Of a stretch of 64,000 nt of DNA, positions 35,490 through 44,680 are shown one piece after another. Source of the stretch: Salinicola halimionae (lineage in GTDB: Bacteria; Pseudomonadota; Gammaproteobacteria; Pseudomonadales; Halomonadaceae); contig NZ_PZJQ01000003.1 in assembly GCF_003206065.1 (NCBI RefSeq), positions 136,099-200,098 on the forward strand, written 5' to 3'. The notes below the pieces were generated by a model. The model did not search any database. It saw only the letters and a list, made by a program, of their open reading frames with translations, and was not told the DNA's origin. The first letter of the stretch is position 1. Each line of letters begins with the position of its first letter. The position numbers were made by a program, and so were the translations under genes.

Positions 35490-36629
35490 TCAGCCGCGAC
35501 GGCGCTCGAAGTCCTGCATGAAGGTTAGCAGCGCCTGAACGTCGGCCTCACTGACCGCATTGTAGAGGCTCGCACGCATCCCGCCGACGCTACGATGCCC
35601 CTTCAGATTGAGAAGTCCTGCCGACTCGGCTTCGCTCAGAAAAACGGAATTCAACGACTCGTCCGCCAGCGTGAACGGTACGTTCATGATCGAGCGGTTG
35701 ACCGGTTCGATCGGGTTGGCGTAGAAATCGCTGGTATCGATCGCGGTATAGAGCGCCTCGCATTTGCGTCGGTTGATCGCCTCCATCTCCGCCAGGCCGC
35801 CGATGTCGTGCTTGAGCCACTGAAACACCAGTCCAGCCAGATACCAGGCGTAGGTCGGCGGCGTGTTGATCATCGAGTCGTTGTCGGCATAGACCTTCCA
35901 GCCCAGCAGCGAAGGCGTCTGCGGCAAGGCGCGCTCGAGCAGATCGTCGCGCACGATGACCACGGTGATACCCGCGGGGCCAATATTTTTCTGCGCGCCG
36001 GCGTAGATCACGCCATAACGACTGACATCCAACGGCGTCGACAGAATGGAAGACGACATGTCGCAGACCAGCGGCACCTCACCATTCGCCCCGCCGACTT
36101 GGGGAACGTAGTCGTAAGCCAGACCACCGATGGTCTCGTTATGACAGTAATGCAGATACGCCGCGTCGCCGGAGAGCGCGATCTCGTCTGGTCGCGGTAC
36201 GTGAACGTAACCGTTGCCCCGGGTCGATCCGGCAATGTGAGAACCCGCGAGATGCTCATTCGCGATGCTCAGATGCTTATTCGCGAGATTCAGATGCTCG
36301 GCTTCCTTGATCGCCTTGCCGGACCAGATGCCGGTATCCAGGTAATTGGGTGTACCACCCAGACCCAGCAGATTGAGCGGAACGCAGGCGAACTGCATCG
36401 TCGCGCCGCCCTGCATGAACAGCACGCGATAGTTATCGGGGATCGACAGTAGATCGCGAAAGTCCTGCTCGGCCTGGGCGGCAATCGCCTCGAACGTCGG
36501 GCTGCGATGACTCATCTCCATCACCGACGCCCCCTGCCCGCGATAGTCGAGCAGCTCTTCACGAGCGCGTTCCAGAACGGCGGTCGGCATCGCCGCCGGG
36601 CCCGCGCAGAAATTATGCAGACGTTTCAT
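35490..36629 (-). CDS. serC: Phosphoserine aminotransferase
   Basis: 379 residues, about 18 longer than usual. It makes 3-phosphoserine, and the related pyridoxine precursor, with PLP. The start MKRLHNFCAGPAAMPTAVLE, MEMSHRSPTFEAI, VLFMQGGATMQFA, DMSSSILSTPLDVS and the PLP lysine in YAGAQKNIGPAG are conserved. Extra residues at about 112-130 contain two copies of a seven-residue unit, HLNLANK and HLSIANE, where other SerC proteins have a short loop. It is followed by pheA after 75 bases, the common order for aromatic and serine synthesis after gyrA. Confidence 0.96.
   Translation of the reverse strand: MKRLHNFCAGPAAMPTAVLERAREELLDYRGQGASVMEMSHRSPTFEAIAAQAEQDFRDLLSIPDNYRVLFMQGGATMQFACVPLNLLGLGGTPNYLDTGIWSGKAIKEAEHLNLANKHLSIANEHLAGSHIAGSTRGNGYVHVPRPDEIALSGDAAYLHYCHNETIGGLAYDYVPQVGGANGEVPLVCDMSSSILSTPLDVSRYGVIYAGAQKNIGPAGITVVIVRDDLLERALPQTPSLLGWKVYADNDSMINTPPTYAWYLAGLVFQWLKHDIGGLAEMEAINRRKCEALYTAIDTSDFYANPIEPVNRSIMNVPFTLADESLNSVFLSEAESAGLLNLKGHRSVGGMRASLYNAVSEADVQALLTFMQDFERRRG
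36251..36292. repeat. 21-bp in-frame tandem duplication inside serC
   Basis: Two adjacent 21-bp units (36251-36271 and 36272-36292), 17 of 21 identical, encode the repeated heptapeptides HLSIANE and HLNLANK. Confidence 0.85.
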
Positions 36630-36735
36630 TGCCTGGGTTCCTGAAGTTTGTCCAAAACGCATCAACGGCTGAGAACCCGCCTGAAAAAACGGCCATGCTC
36701 GCACCCCGGGCAAAATGGCCAGAGGCGCGATTTCC

Positions 36736-39525
36736 TCAGTCGTCGTCCGACTCACCATCAGTCGATTCGCTGCCGCTCGTTTCACCACTACCGACGCCAT
36801 CGGCAGCGCCGTCGTCAGCAACCGAATCCGCATCGGCGCCCGAGTCGACCGCGTCACCCTCAACGGCTTCGCCATCGACCACGTCACCCTCGATCAGTTC
36901 GTCTTCCTGAGGCTCGTCGACGCGCACGGTCTTGACCAAATGCTCATCGTCACCCGTTCGGATCAGCGTGACACCCTGGGTATTACGCGAGCTGATCGAG
37001 ACTTCGGCGACACGTGTGCGGACCAGCGTGCCGCGATCGGTGATCAGCATCATCTCGTCGCTCGAGCGCACCTGCATCGCCGCCACCAGCGCACCGTTGC
37101 GCGCCGTGGTCTGCATCGCGATCACGCCTTGGCCCCCGCGGCCGCGAATCGGGAATTCCTCGAGCCGGGTACGCTTGCCGTAACCGTTCTCAGAGCCGGT
37201 CAGAATGTAGATCTGCTCGTCGTTGACACCGTTGCTCTCGCCTTCGGCGACGTCCGGCTGACTGTCAGCCTCGGCGTCGGCATTGGCATCGATGGTCTGG
37301 CTCTGCGGGATGATCAGACTGATCACCTCGGCGCCACCGAGCAGACGCATGCCGCGCACGCCGCGTGCAGTACGGCCCATCGCGCGCACGTTGCCCTCCT
37401 CGAACCGGATCGCTTTGCCATTGGAAGAGAGCATCATCGCGTGATCCGAGCCCGAGGTGATCGCGGCGCCGATCAAGCGATCCCCTTCGTCGATATCGAT
37501 GGCGATCAGACCGACGCTACGGGGGCGAGAGAACTGATCCAGCGAGGTCCGCTTGACCGTGCCGTTCGCCGTGGCAAAGAAGATGTAGCTGTCCGCGCGA
37601 TACTCACGCACCGGCAGGATCGCGCTGATCGACTCGTCGGCGTCCAGCGGCAGCAGATTGACCAGCGGCTTGCCGCGCGAACCGCGGCTGGCGTTGGGCA
37701 TCTCGTAGGTCTTGAGCCAGTACACCTTGCCGCGACTGGAGAACAGCAGCATGGTGTCGTGGGTCGAGGCGACCACCAGATGTTCGATGACGTCCTCGTC
37801 CTTCATGCTGGTCGCCGACTTGCCGCGGCCACCGCGCTTCTGTGCCTGATAGTCGGTGATCGGCTGAGTCTTGGCGTAACCGCCACGCGAAAGCGTGACC
37901 ACCATGTCTTCTTCGGCGATCAGGTCTTCCATGGAGAGGTCGAGACGGCTGGTGTGGATCTCCGTCCGGCGCTCGTTGCCGTACTGATCGCGGACCGCCT
38001 CCAGCTCCTCGCGGATGACCTCGAGCAGCCGATCCGGCGAGGCCAGAATATGATTGAGTTCGGCGATTTTCTCGAGAATGCTCAGGTACTCGTCGAGCAG
38101 CTTCTCGGTCTCCAACCCGGTCAGACGGTGCAGCCGCAGCTCCAGAATCGCCTGAGCCTGCGCCGGGGAGAGCCGATACATTGCGCTGTCGTCGGTCAGG
38201 CCGTAGCCCTCTTCGAGATCCTCCGGCTTGCACGACGTGGCACCTGCTCGCTCGAGCATGCCGGTCACCTGCCCCGGCTGCCAATCGCGGCCCAGCAGCT
38301 TTTCCTTGGCCTCGGCGGCGTTGGGCGAGGCCTTGATCAGCTCGATCACTTCATCGATGTTGGAGATCGCGACCGTCAGACCTTCGAGGAGGTGGCCTCG
38401 CTCGCGGGCCTTGCGCAGCTCATAGAGCGTCCGGCGGGTGACGACTTCACGCCGGTGACGCACGAAGGCTTCGAGCAGCTGCTTGAGATTGAGCGTCTTG
38501 GGCTGGCCATCGTCGAGCGCGACGATGTTGATCCCGAACACGTTCTCGAGCTGGGTATGTGCGAACAGGTTGTTGACGACGACGTCGCCGGACTCGCCGC
38601 GCTTGATCTCGATCACCACGCGCAGCCCGTCCTTGTCGGACTCGTCGCGCAGTTCGGCGATGCCCTCGACCCGCTTCTCTTTCACCAGCTCGGCGATCTT
38701 CTCGATCAGCCGGGCCTTGTTGACCTGATAAGGCAGCTCGGTAATGACGATGTGGTCACGACCGCTCTTCTTGTCGAATTCGACGGTGTGCTTGGCTCGC
38801 ACGTAAATGCGCCCGCGCCCCGTGCGATACGCCTCGAGGATACCCGCGCGGCCATTGATGATGCCGGCGGTGGGGAAATCGGGACCGGGAATGTACTCCA
38901 TCAGGTCGTCGACCGTCAGGGTGTAATCCTCGATCAGCGCCAGACAGCCGTTGATCACTTCGACCATGTTGTGCGGCGGAATGTTGGTCGCCATGCCGAC
39001 CGCGATGCCGGAGGCGCCGTTGATCAGCAGGTTCGGCACCCTGGTCGGCAGCACCTCGGGAATCCGCTCGGTGCCGTCGTAGTTGTCGACCCAGTCGACG
39101 GTGTCCTTCTCGAGATCGGCGAGTAGCTCATGGGACAGGCGCGACATGCGCACCTCGGTGTAACGCATCGCGGCGGCGTTGTCGCCATCGATGGAACCGA
39201 AGTTGCCCTGACCGTCGATCAGCACGTGACGCATCGAGAAGTGCTGGGCCATACGTACGATGGTGTCGTAGACCGCACTGTCGCCGTGGGGATGATATTT
39301 ACCGATTACATCGCCGACCACGCGCGCCGATTTCTTGTAGGCCTTGTTCCAGTCGTTGCCGAGTTCGTGCATGGCGTAAAGCACACGCCGGTGGACCGGC
39401 TTCAAGCCATCGCGGACGTCAGGCAGTGCCCGCCCGATGATGACGCTCATCGCATAGTCCAGGTAGGACTGCTTGAGCTCATCTTCGATGTTGACTGGCA
39501 GAATTTCTCTGGCGATATCACCCAT
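36736..39525 (-). CDS. gyrA: DNA gyrase subunit A
   Basis: 929 residues, about 54 more than E. coli. The N-terminal breakage-reunion domain has the catalytic Tyr122 (MRYTEVRM) and a wild-type quinolone-resistance region with Ser83 and Asp87 ([10 protein letters not shown]). The GyrA-box is QKRGGRG. The C-terminal beta-pinwheel carries an acidic insert ([20 protein letters not shown]) between blades and a long acidic tail after [12 protein letters not shown]. It cuts and passes duplexes to supercoil DNA together with GyrB. A hairpin lies in its leader. Confidence 0.98.
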   Translation of the reverse strand: MGDIAREILPVNIEDELKQSYLDYAMSVIIGRALPDVRDGLKPVHRRVLYAMHELGNDWNKAYKKSARVVGDVIGKYHPHGDSAVYDTIVRMAQHFSMRHVLIDGQGNFGSIDGDNAAAMRYTEVRMSRLSHELLADLEKDTVDWVDNYDGTERIPEVLPTRVPNLLINGASGIAVGMATNIPPHNMVEVINGCLALIEDYTLTVDDLMEYIPGPDFPTAGIINGRAGILEAYRTGRGRIYVRAKHTVEFDKKSGRDHIVITELPYQVNKARLIEKIAELVKEKRVEGIAELRDESDKDGLRVVIEIKRGESGDVVVNNLFAHTQLENVFGINIVALDDGQPKTLNLKQLLEAFVRHRREVVTRRTLYELRKARERGHLLEGLTVAISNIDEVIELIKASPNAAEAKEKLLGRDWQPGQVTGMLERAGATSCKPEDLEEGYGLTDDSAMYRLSPAQAQAILELRLHRLTGLETEKLLDEYLSILEKIAELNHILASPDRLLEVIREELEAVRDQYGNERRTEIHTSRLDLSMEDLIAEEDMVVTLSRGGYAKTQPITDYQAQKRGGRGKSATSMKDEDVIEHLVVASTHDTMLLFSSRGKVYWLKTYEMPNASRGSRGKPLVNLLPLDADESISAILPVREYRADSYIFFATANGTVKRTSLDQFSRPRSVGLIAIDIDEGDRLIGAAITSGSDHAMMLSSNGKAIRFEEGNVRAMGRTARGVRGMRLLGGAEVISLIIPQSQTIDANADAEADSQPDVAEGESNGVNDEQIYILTGSENGYGKRTRLEEFPIRGRGGQGVIAMQTTARNGALVAAMQVRSSDEMMLITDRGTLVRTRVAEVSISSRNTQGVTLIRTGDDEHLVKTVRVDEPQEDELIEGDVVDGEAVEGDAVDSGADADSVADDGAADGVGSGETSGSESTDGESDDD
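36844..36903. repeat. 30-bp in-frame repeat in the gyrA acidic tail
   Basis: Two adjacent 30-bp units encode [10 protein letters not shown]-like decapeptides ([10 protein letters not shown] and [10 protein letters not shown]) in the disordered C-terminal tail. Confidence 0.65.
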
Positions 39526-39548
39526 GGGTCGTCAAATCCTTTGCACCG

Positions 39549-39577
39549 CTGCCACGACCGGAGTCCGGCCGTGGCAG
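39549..39577 (-). promoter_or_regulatory. Hairpin between the thioesterase gene and gyrA
   Basis: A 13-bp stem with one mismatch (ctgccacgaccgg/ccggccgtggcag) and a three-base loop lies in the gyrA leader, about 24 bases before the start. No U-run follows on either strand, so it may be an mRNA structure rather than a terminator. Confidence 0.5.
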
Positions 39578-39686
39578 CGTTAATAAAGCCCCGGCAAGGC
39601 GACTGAGAGGCTCAGCCGCACAATCACGGGATCATACCATTTCAGGGGCTCCAAAGGCAGGCGTTGACGCGCTTTGACCGGGTTTT

Positions 39687-40118
39687 CTATGTCGCTTCGG
39701 GTGTCGCCACTACCAACGGCCCCAAACGCTCTGCCCATTCGCCCGTCATCGGGATCACCTGACCGCTCTGTTGATCGAGCAGCACGAATACCAGCGAGGC
39801 CGCCACCACCAATTCGCCGCTGCCGACGTGGGTAATCCGATGACCGACGATACCACTGCGCCCACCGATCCGGGTGAGGCACGTCTCGACCTCGAGATCG
39901 TCGTTCATCACCGCGGCACGGCGGTAGTCGATATTGAGGTTGACCGCGACCAGTGCCACGCCTTTCGCCAGCCCGTCAGCGAACTCGGGATGGGCATCGA
40001 CGTAGGCCCAACGGCCCTCCTCGAGAAATTCCAGGTAGCGGGCATGATTGACGTGGCCGTAGCCGTCGAGATGAAAACCGCGAACGCGGACCTGGGTGAC
40101 GGTAATGCGTGAATCCAT
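39687..40118 (-). CDS. Hotdog-fold acyl-CoA thioesterase (YbgC/FadM-like)
   Basis: 143 residues. VRGFHLDGYGHVNHARYLEFLEEGRW contains the catalytic aspartate and the GHVNH motif of 4-hydroxybenzoyl-CoA-type thioesterases; the later NIDYRRAAVMNDDLEVET matches the second hotdog strand pair. It hydrolyses acyl-CoA thioesters in the cytoplasm; chain-length preference is unknown. ATG 40118 follows GAGGGG and gives the family-typical length; longer frames to 40223 have no homology. Confidence 0.9.
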   Translation of the reverse strand: MDSRITVTQVRVRGFHLDGYGHVNHARYLEFLEEGRWAYVDAHPEFADGLAKGVALVAVNLNIDYRRAAVMNDDLEVETCLTRIGGRSGIVGHRITHVGSGELVVAASLVFVLLDQQSGQVIPMTGEWAERLGPLVVATPEAT

Positions 40119-40261
40119 GGAACCCCTCGGCTCAGTTGCAAGTTCAGAGCCCAAAAACATACGCTCGTTTGAAACTGGCGCGCAAATATCAAAGGTCCAC
40201 CTCGGTGGTAACAGCTGGGTCATTTCGCCATAATATGCCTCCTTTCAAACGGAACTGGCGC

Positions 40262-41188
40262 ATGTGGTTCAAGCATTGTCATCTGTATCGCTGCCATGAC
40301 GTCGAGATTCTCTCGTTAGAGGATCTGGAAACCGCATTGGCAGAATTCGCATTTCGCCCCGTCTCGCCACGCGAGGCGCGTCGGGTCGGCTGGAGCGCGC
40401 CGGCCGGCCGTCGCAGTGAACAGCGCGCACACGAAATCCAGGGCCATCGGCTGTTGTCGATGCTGCGCCAGGAGCGCCTGCTGCCGGCAGCGGTGATCAA
40501 CGACGAAGTCAACGAACGCAGCGAGGAGCGCGAGCAGGCCGAGGGCCAGCCGCTGTCGCGGCGCGAACGTCAACTGCTCAAGGAGCAGGTGATGGAGGAG
40601 CTGCTGCCGCAGGCTTTCACTCGCACGCAGCGGGTCGAACTGTGGTGGGACACTCGCAATCGCCTGATTGGCATCAACGCCTCCAGCCGCAAGCGCGCCG
40701 AAGAGGTGCTCGATCTGCTGCGTCAGTCGTTGGGCTCGCTCAAGGTCACCCCGCTGGCGACCAAGACGCCGCCGGCGCGCGGCATGACCCAGTGGCTGAG
40801 CGATCCGAGTAGCCGCCCCGAAAACCTGTTGCTGGGCGATCAGGTCGAGTTACGTGCCGCCGAGGACGACGGCGTGCTCCGCGCACGCAAGGTCGATCTG
40901 GACAGCGAAGAGATCCAGTCGCTGCTCGAGAACGGGCGTCAGGCGAGCCAACTGAGCCTGGGTAGCGAAGGTCAGCTCCGCGTCATGCTGCACGACGATC
41001 TGGCGCTCAAGTCGCTGCAGTTCGACGACGCGCTGCTGGACGAAGCCAGCCAGAACGACAATGGCGACGATCCGATCGTGAGTCTGGAGACGGACTTCGC
41101 GCTGATGTCGCAGACGCTTTCCACTTTCGTCGACCAACTCATCGAATGGCTGGGCGGTGAAGCCGACCCGGCAGCGCCGACACCATGA
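40262..41188 (+). CDS. rdgC: Recombination-associated protein RdgC
   Basis: 308 residues. MWFKHCHLYRCHDVEILSLEDLETALAEFAF, with GWSAPAGR, VMEELLPQAFTRTQ and LLRQSLGSLKVTPL, follows the E. coli protein closely. RdgC forms a ring around duplex DNA and limits RecA activity. ATG 40262 aligns with the E. coli start MLWFKN; ATG 40235 would add nine residues. The stop overlaps the acyltransferase start by 4 bp. Confidence 0.95.
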   Translation: MWFKHCHLYRCHDVEILSLEDLETALAEFAFRPVSPREARRVGWSAPAGRRSEQRAHEIQGHRLLSMLRQERLLPAAVINDEVNERSEEREQAEGQPLSRRERQLLKEQVMEELLPQAFTRTQRVELWWDTRNRLIGINASSRKRAEEVLDLLRQSLGSLKVTPLATKTPPARGMTQWLSDPSSRPENLLLGDQVELRAAEDDGVLRARKVDLDSEEIQSLLENGRQASQLSLGSEGQLRVMLHDDLALKSLQFDDALLDEASQNDNGDDPIVSLETDFALMSQTLSTFVDQLIEWLGGEADPAAPTP

Positions 41189-42462
41189 CGCCCCGTTCCG
41201 ATACCCACAACAGCACCGCGCCCGACGATCGCCCTGTGAACAACAACAGCGCCGCAACCGACGATCGTCCCGCGACCGGCAACACACATAGCGCCGAGGC
41301 GGCGATCGATCTCGATCGCTTCGCCGATATCCGCCCCTATCATGACGAAGAAGTCGAGGCCGTACTGGCCCGACTGGCGCATGACAGCGAGCTGCTGGAT
41401 GCGATCACCCGCTTCCGTCTGCCTCGGTTGGCGCGCTTCGCCCCGCCGCTGGCGCGGGCGCTGGCGAGTTTTCGGCTACAGCGCGAGATGCGTGGCGTCA
41501 AGACCGTGCGCGACCTCCAGTTGCGAATCGCCGACTACATGGCGCACATGATCAGCCACACCACTCGCGGCTTTACGGTCGAGGGTCTCGATCGACTGGC
41601 CTCGGATCAGGCCTATCTGTTCATCGGCAATCATCGCGATATCGCCATGGATCCGGCCTTCGTCAATTACGCACTGTATAGCGAAGGCCACGACACCGTG
41701 CGCATCGCCATCGGTGACAACCTGCTGCAGAAACCTTTCGTCACCGATCTGATGCGGCTCAACAAGAGCTTCATCGTACCGCGATCGGTCAAGGGAAAAC
41801 GCGCGATGCTGGCGGCATACCAGTCGCTCTCGGGCTATATCCGACATTCGATCACCGATGACAACCACTCGGTGTGGCTGGCCCAGCGTGAAGGCCGAGC
41901 CAAGAACGGCATCGATCGCACCGACAGCGCCATCGTCAAGATGCTGTGCATTGCCCGTCGGCTGGAAGAAGGCGACAGCGAGATCGGCAGCGCCGTACGC
42001 GAACTCAAGATCGTACCGGTCTCGATCAGCTACGAGTACGATCCATGCGCGATCAACAAGGCACGCGAGCTGCACGCCAAGGAAACCGACGGCGCCTACG
42101 AAAAGGTCGAGTTCGAGGACATCTTTTCGATCGTTGCCGGCATCACCGGCGACAAGGGCCGCGTCAAGCTCAAGTTCGGTACGCCGCTCCCCGGAGACTT
42201 CGACAACGCCGACCAGGTCGCCGAAGAGATCGACCGCCAGGTACTGGAAAACTACTCGACTTTCCCCAGCCACCAGCTCGCGCTGGCGGAGACCGGACTG
42301 GCGCCCGAACTGGTCGATTTGACCGGCGTGACCCCGGAAGACCGCGAGCGCTTCCAGGCGCAACTGGCCAAGGTCCCCGAGACGCTGCGTCCCTGGTGGC
42401 TGCTGCAATACGCCAATCCGATTCTGAACCGGGCCGGTAAGGCGCGCCCTCAGGACGCCTGA
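41185..42462 (+). CDS. PlsC-like 1-acyl-glycerol-3-phosphate acyltransferase, variant type
   Basis: 425 residues. The segment YLFIGNHRDIAMDPAFVNYAL corresponds to the catalytic NHxxxxD motif, but the spacing here is H-x5-D rather than H-x4-D. SVWLAQREGRAKNGIDRTD corresponds to the later FPEGxR block with Glu retained. It should acylate a glycerolipid precursor at the inner membrane, or a related alcohol. The first about 40 residues are a low-complexity Asn/Thr/Asp-rich stretch encoded by a 36-bp duplication. Coupled to rdgC by an ATGA overlap and closed by a strong terminator. Confidence 0.83.
   Translation: MTPRSDTHNSTAPDDRPVNNNSAATDDRPATGNTHSAEAAIDLDRFADIRPYHDEEVEAVLARLAHDSELLDAITRFRLPRLARFAPPLARALASFRLQREMRGVKTVRDLQLRIADYMAHMISHTTRGFTVEGLDRLASDQAYLFIGNHRDIAMDPAFVNYALYSEGHDTVRIAIGDNLLQKPFVTDLMRLNKSFIVPRSVKGKRAMLAAYQSLSGYIRHSITDDNHSVWLAQREGRAKNGIDRTDSAIVKMLCIARRLEEGDSEIGSAVRELKIVPVSISYEYDPCAINKARELHAKETDGAYEKVEFEDIFSIVAGITGDKGRVKLKFGTPLPGDFDNADQVAEEIDRQVLENYSTFPSHQLALAETGLAPELVDLTGVTPEDRERFQAQLAKVPETLRPWWLLQYANPILNRAGKARPQDA
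41209..41280. repeat. 36-bp tandem duplication at the start of the acyltransferase
   Basis: Two 12-residue units, NSTAPDDRPVNN and NSAATDDRPATG, are encoded in tandem (41209-41244 and 41245-41280) within the disordered N-terminal stretch. Confidence 0.8.
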
Positions 42463-42494
42463 CGCCCGGTCGACCTCGAGCATACCGTCTCCCG

Positions 42495-42524
42495 CCGCCA
42501 TCGCCTCGCGATGGCGGTTTTTTT
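42495..42524 (+). terminator. Rho-independent terminator after rdgC-acyltransferase
   Basis: A perfect 9-bp stem (ccgccatcg/cgatggcgg) with a five-base loop is followed by seven T residues, 32 bases past the acyltransferase stop. Confidence 0.95.
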
Positions 42525-42561
42525 ATGGGCGCTCGATAAGTGGCGACCGAAGAACCTCGAT

Positions 42562-42601
42562 GCCAATGAAAAAACATTGGCGCCACCGAGCGAACGCTCG
42601 G
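42562..42601 (-). terminator. Two hairpins downstream of trkH
   Basis: Inverted repeats ccgagcg/cgctcgg (42586-42601) and gccaatg/cattggc with an all-A loop (42562-42581) lie after the trkH stop. Either could help to end the trkH message; no clear U-run follows. Confidence 0.35.
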
Positions 42602-42634
42602 GGCGATGAAAAACGTTCGTGACGATGACAGATG

Positions 42635-44086
42635 TCACTTGCGCCAGAAGAACGGCGTCATCAACACCAGCACGGTCAGGATTTCGAGACGCCCCATTAG
42701 CATGCCGATGGAGAGCAGCCACTTGGCGGCATCCGGAAGCGAGGCGAAGTTGCCGGCAGGGCCGATCGTCTCCCCCAGCCCCGGGCCAACATTGGCCAGC
42801 GCCGTGGCCGCGCCGGTAATCGCGGTGACCATATCGAGCCCCAGCGCCGCCAGTGCCAGTGACAGTACCGCCACGGTGAGGAAGAAGAAGAACGAGAAGG
42901 CGATGACGGCCCGCACCACCTCGTCGTTAAGCGGCCGGCCGTTGTAACGCTGGGCGAATACGCCGCTGGGATGCACCAGGTAGCGCAGTTGGTTGGCCAG
43001 CAGCAGACCGCCGATCTGAAAGCGGAAAATCTTCATGCCGCCACTGGTCGAACCGCTGCAACCACCGATGAACGTGATGAAGAAGAACGTCGTGACGGCC
43101 AGCGGCCCCCACTGGGTGTAATCCGCGCTGGCGTAGCCCGTAGTCGTCACCACCGAGATCACGTTGAAGGCGACATCCGTCAATGCCTGGAAAGGCGCAT
43201 CGGAGAAAGCCAGCACCCGATAGAGCGTCAGCGCCGTGATCACCAGAAGCAGCAGCCCGACCAGCCCTCGCACCTGCTGGTCCTGCCACAGCGCACCCCG
43301 GCTATCTCGCAGCAGGCGAATATAGAGCACGAACGGCAGTGCGCCGCCGAGCATGAACAGACAGCCCAGCCACAAGATCAGCGGGTTATCGTGGTAGATA
43401 CCGAAAGACGCGTCATAGTTGGCGAAACCGCCGGTGGACACCGAACTCATGGCATGCACGACGGCGTCCAGCGTGCCCATGCCCGCCAGCCGGTAGCTCA
43501 GGATCGCCGCCAGCGTAAAGCCGAGATAGATGATGGTCGACGCCTTGGCGATACCGCCGGCCCGCGGCAGCACCTTGTCCGACCAGTCGGAGGATTCGGT
43601 CTGGAACAGCCGCATGCCGCCGACCTTCAGGAACGGCAGGATCGCGATCGCCATCACGATGATCCCGATGCCGCCCAGCCACTGCATCAGCCCGCGCCAA
43701 AGCTTCAACCCATCCGACAGATTCTCGATCCCGGAGAGCACGGTGGAACCGGTGGTGGTGATCGCCGATACCGACTCGAATACCGCATCGGTGAACGACA
43801 GTTGCGGCGCACCCAGCACCAGCGGCAGGCTGGCGAAGGCGCTGATCACCGCCCAGCTCGACGTGGTCAGGATGAACATGTGGCGCGTCTTCAACTCCAC
43901 CGGCGTGCGCCAGGTCCAGATCAGCAGCGTCGTCGAAACGCCGGCCACCAACCCCATCGACTTGAGAAACGCCCACAGATCAGGGTCGTTCTCCAACCCC
44001 AGCATGATCACCGGCGGCACCATGAACAGCGCCAATACGATCAACAGCAGCGCCAGAATCTTGAAAATTGGCTTGGCGTCTTGCAA
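42635..44086 (-). CDS. trkH: TrkH family potassium uptake protein
   Basis: 483 residues with four membrane-pore-membrane repeats. The selectivity-filter segments are AITTTGSTVLSG, SSVSTGGFANYD, SVVTTTGYASADY and ALANVGPGLGETIG. It imports potassium across the inner membrane with the cytoplasmic TrkA regulator, which is not in this window. Potassium uptake is the first response to salt in halophilic gammaproteobacteria, where TrkH and TrkI paralogues occur; which of the two this is cannot be told here. Stands alone on the minus strand. Confidence 0.95.
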   Translation of the reverse strand: MQDAKPIFKILALLLIVLALFMVPPVIMLGLENDPDLWAFLKSMGLVAGVSTTLLIWTWRTPVELKTRHMFILTTSSWAVISAFASLPLVLGAPQLSFTDAVFESVSAITTTGSTVLSGIENLSDGLKLWRGLMQWLGGIGIIVMAIAILPFLKVGGMRLFQTESSDWSDKVLPRAGGIAKASTIIYLGFTLAAILSYRLAGMGTLDAVVHAMSSVSTGGFANYDASFGIYHDNPLILWLGCLFMLGGALPFVLYIRLLRDSRGALWQDQQVRGLVGLLLLVITALTLYRVLAFSDAPFQALTDVAFNVISVVTTTGYASADYTQWGPLAVTTFFFITFIGGCSGSTSGGMKIFRFQIGGLLLANQLRYLVHPSGVFAQRYNGRPLNDEVVRAVIAFSFFFFLTVAVLSLALAALGLDMVTAITGAATALANVGPGLGETIGPAGNFASLPDAAKWLLSIGMLMGRLEILTVLVLMTPFFWRK

Positions 44087-44343
44087 GACTTCCTCCTGAT
44101 CCCGTTACCGCTCGGCCGCCATCACTGCGACAAGCCGAATAAACCGCAGCGATAATAGGCCATCCCGACGCGCAAGACACGACCCGGACACCATTTGTTA
44201 TCGATATGCCTTGCCCGAGACTGGCGGCACAAAGCCGCCGAAAGCTACGGACCGGATCCGCTCTGGGCCCGCAGCGAGATATGCTATGGTGGCGCCAATC
44301 AGCACTGCCGAACATGACCCGCCAAGCACGAGAGGAAAACCCC

Positions 44344-44628
44344 ATGAGTTCCGCTTCGGAAATGCAGAAGACCCGCGTCATTCAGGAGCTTCGCGCCTTC
44401 ATCAAGAAACTGCTGCAGGAACCCGGCATTCTCGAGAACTCGCTGACCATCGCCAAGCGCCACTCCGACGGCAGCAACGACGCCGCGGCCTGGGCGACCA
44501 TCGCCAACGAAATTTCGGATACCACCAGCGTGCATATTCCGGAAGACCCGGCCGAGCACTCGGAAGCGGACCGGCTGTTTCTGGAGGTGTTGCGGGAAGT
44601 TGTGGGGGAAGAGAAGGCGCTTTATTGA
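44344..44628 (+). CDS. Small hypothetical protein
   Basis: 94 residues, soluble and mostly helical: TRVIQELRAFIKKLLQEPG, then IAKRHSDGSNDAAAWATIAN, and an acidic C terminus (EVLREVVGEEKALY). GAGAGGAAAA precedes the ATG at 44344, which is chosen over the upstream start at 44206 for this reason. No known domain is recognised. It sits between trkH and pilA and ends just before a shared hairpin. Confidence 0.72.
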   Translation: MSSASEMQKTRVIQELRAFIKKLLQEPGILENSLTIAKRHSDGSNDAAAWATIANEISDTTSVHIPEDPAEHSEADRLFLEVLREVVGEEKALY

Positions 44629-44652
44629 AGCCTACGATTCTTTGAACAAATA

Positions 44653-44674
44653 GGGGCCGGCAGACGCCGGCCCC
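44653..44674. terminator. Bidirectional hairpin between the small protein gene and pilA
   Basis: A perfect 9-bp stem (ggggccggc/gccggcccc) with an AGAC loop. On the minus strand (after pilA) it is followed by TATTTGTT, a moderate U-tract; on the plus strand none follows. Confidence 0.65.
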
Positions 44675-44680
44675 GACTAT

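Noticed and set aside
36715-39126. 803-codon open frame opposite gyrA
   Set aside because: Antisense artefact; no homology and no start signals.
36958-39525. Quinolone-resistance substitution in gyrA
   Set aside because: Ser83 and Asp87 are both wild type.
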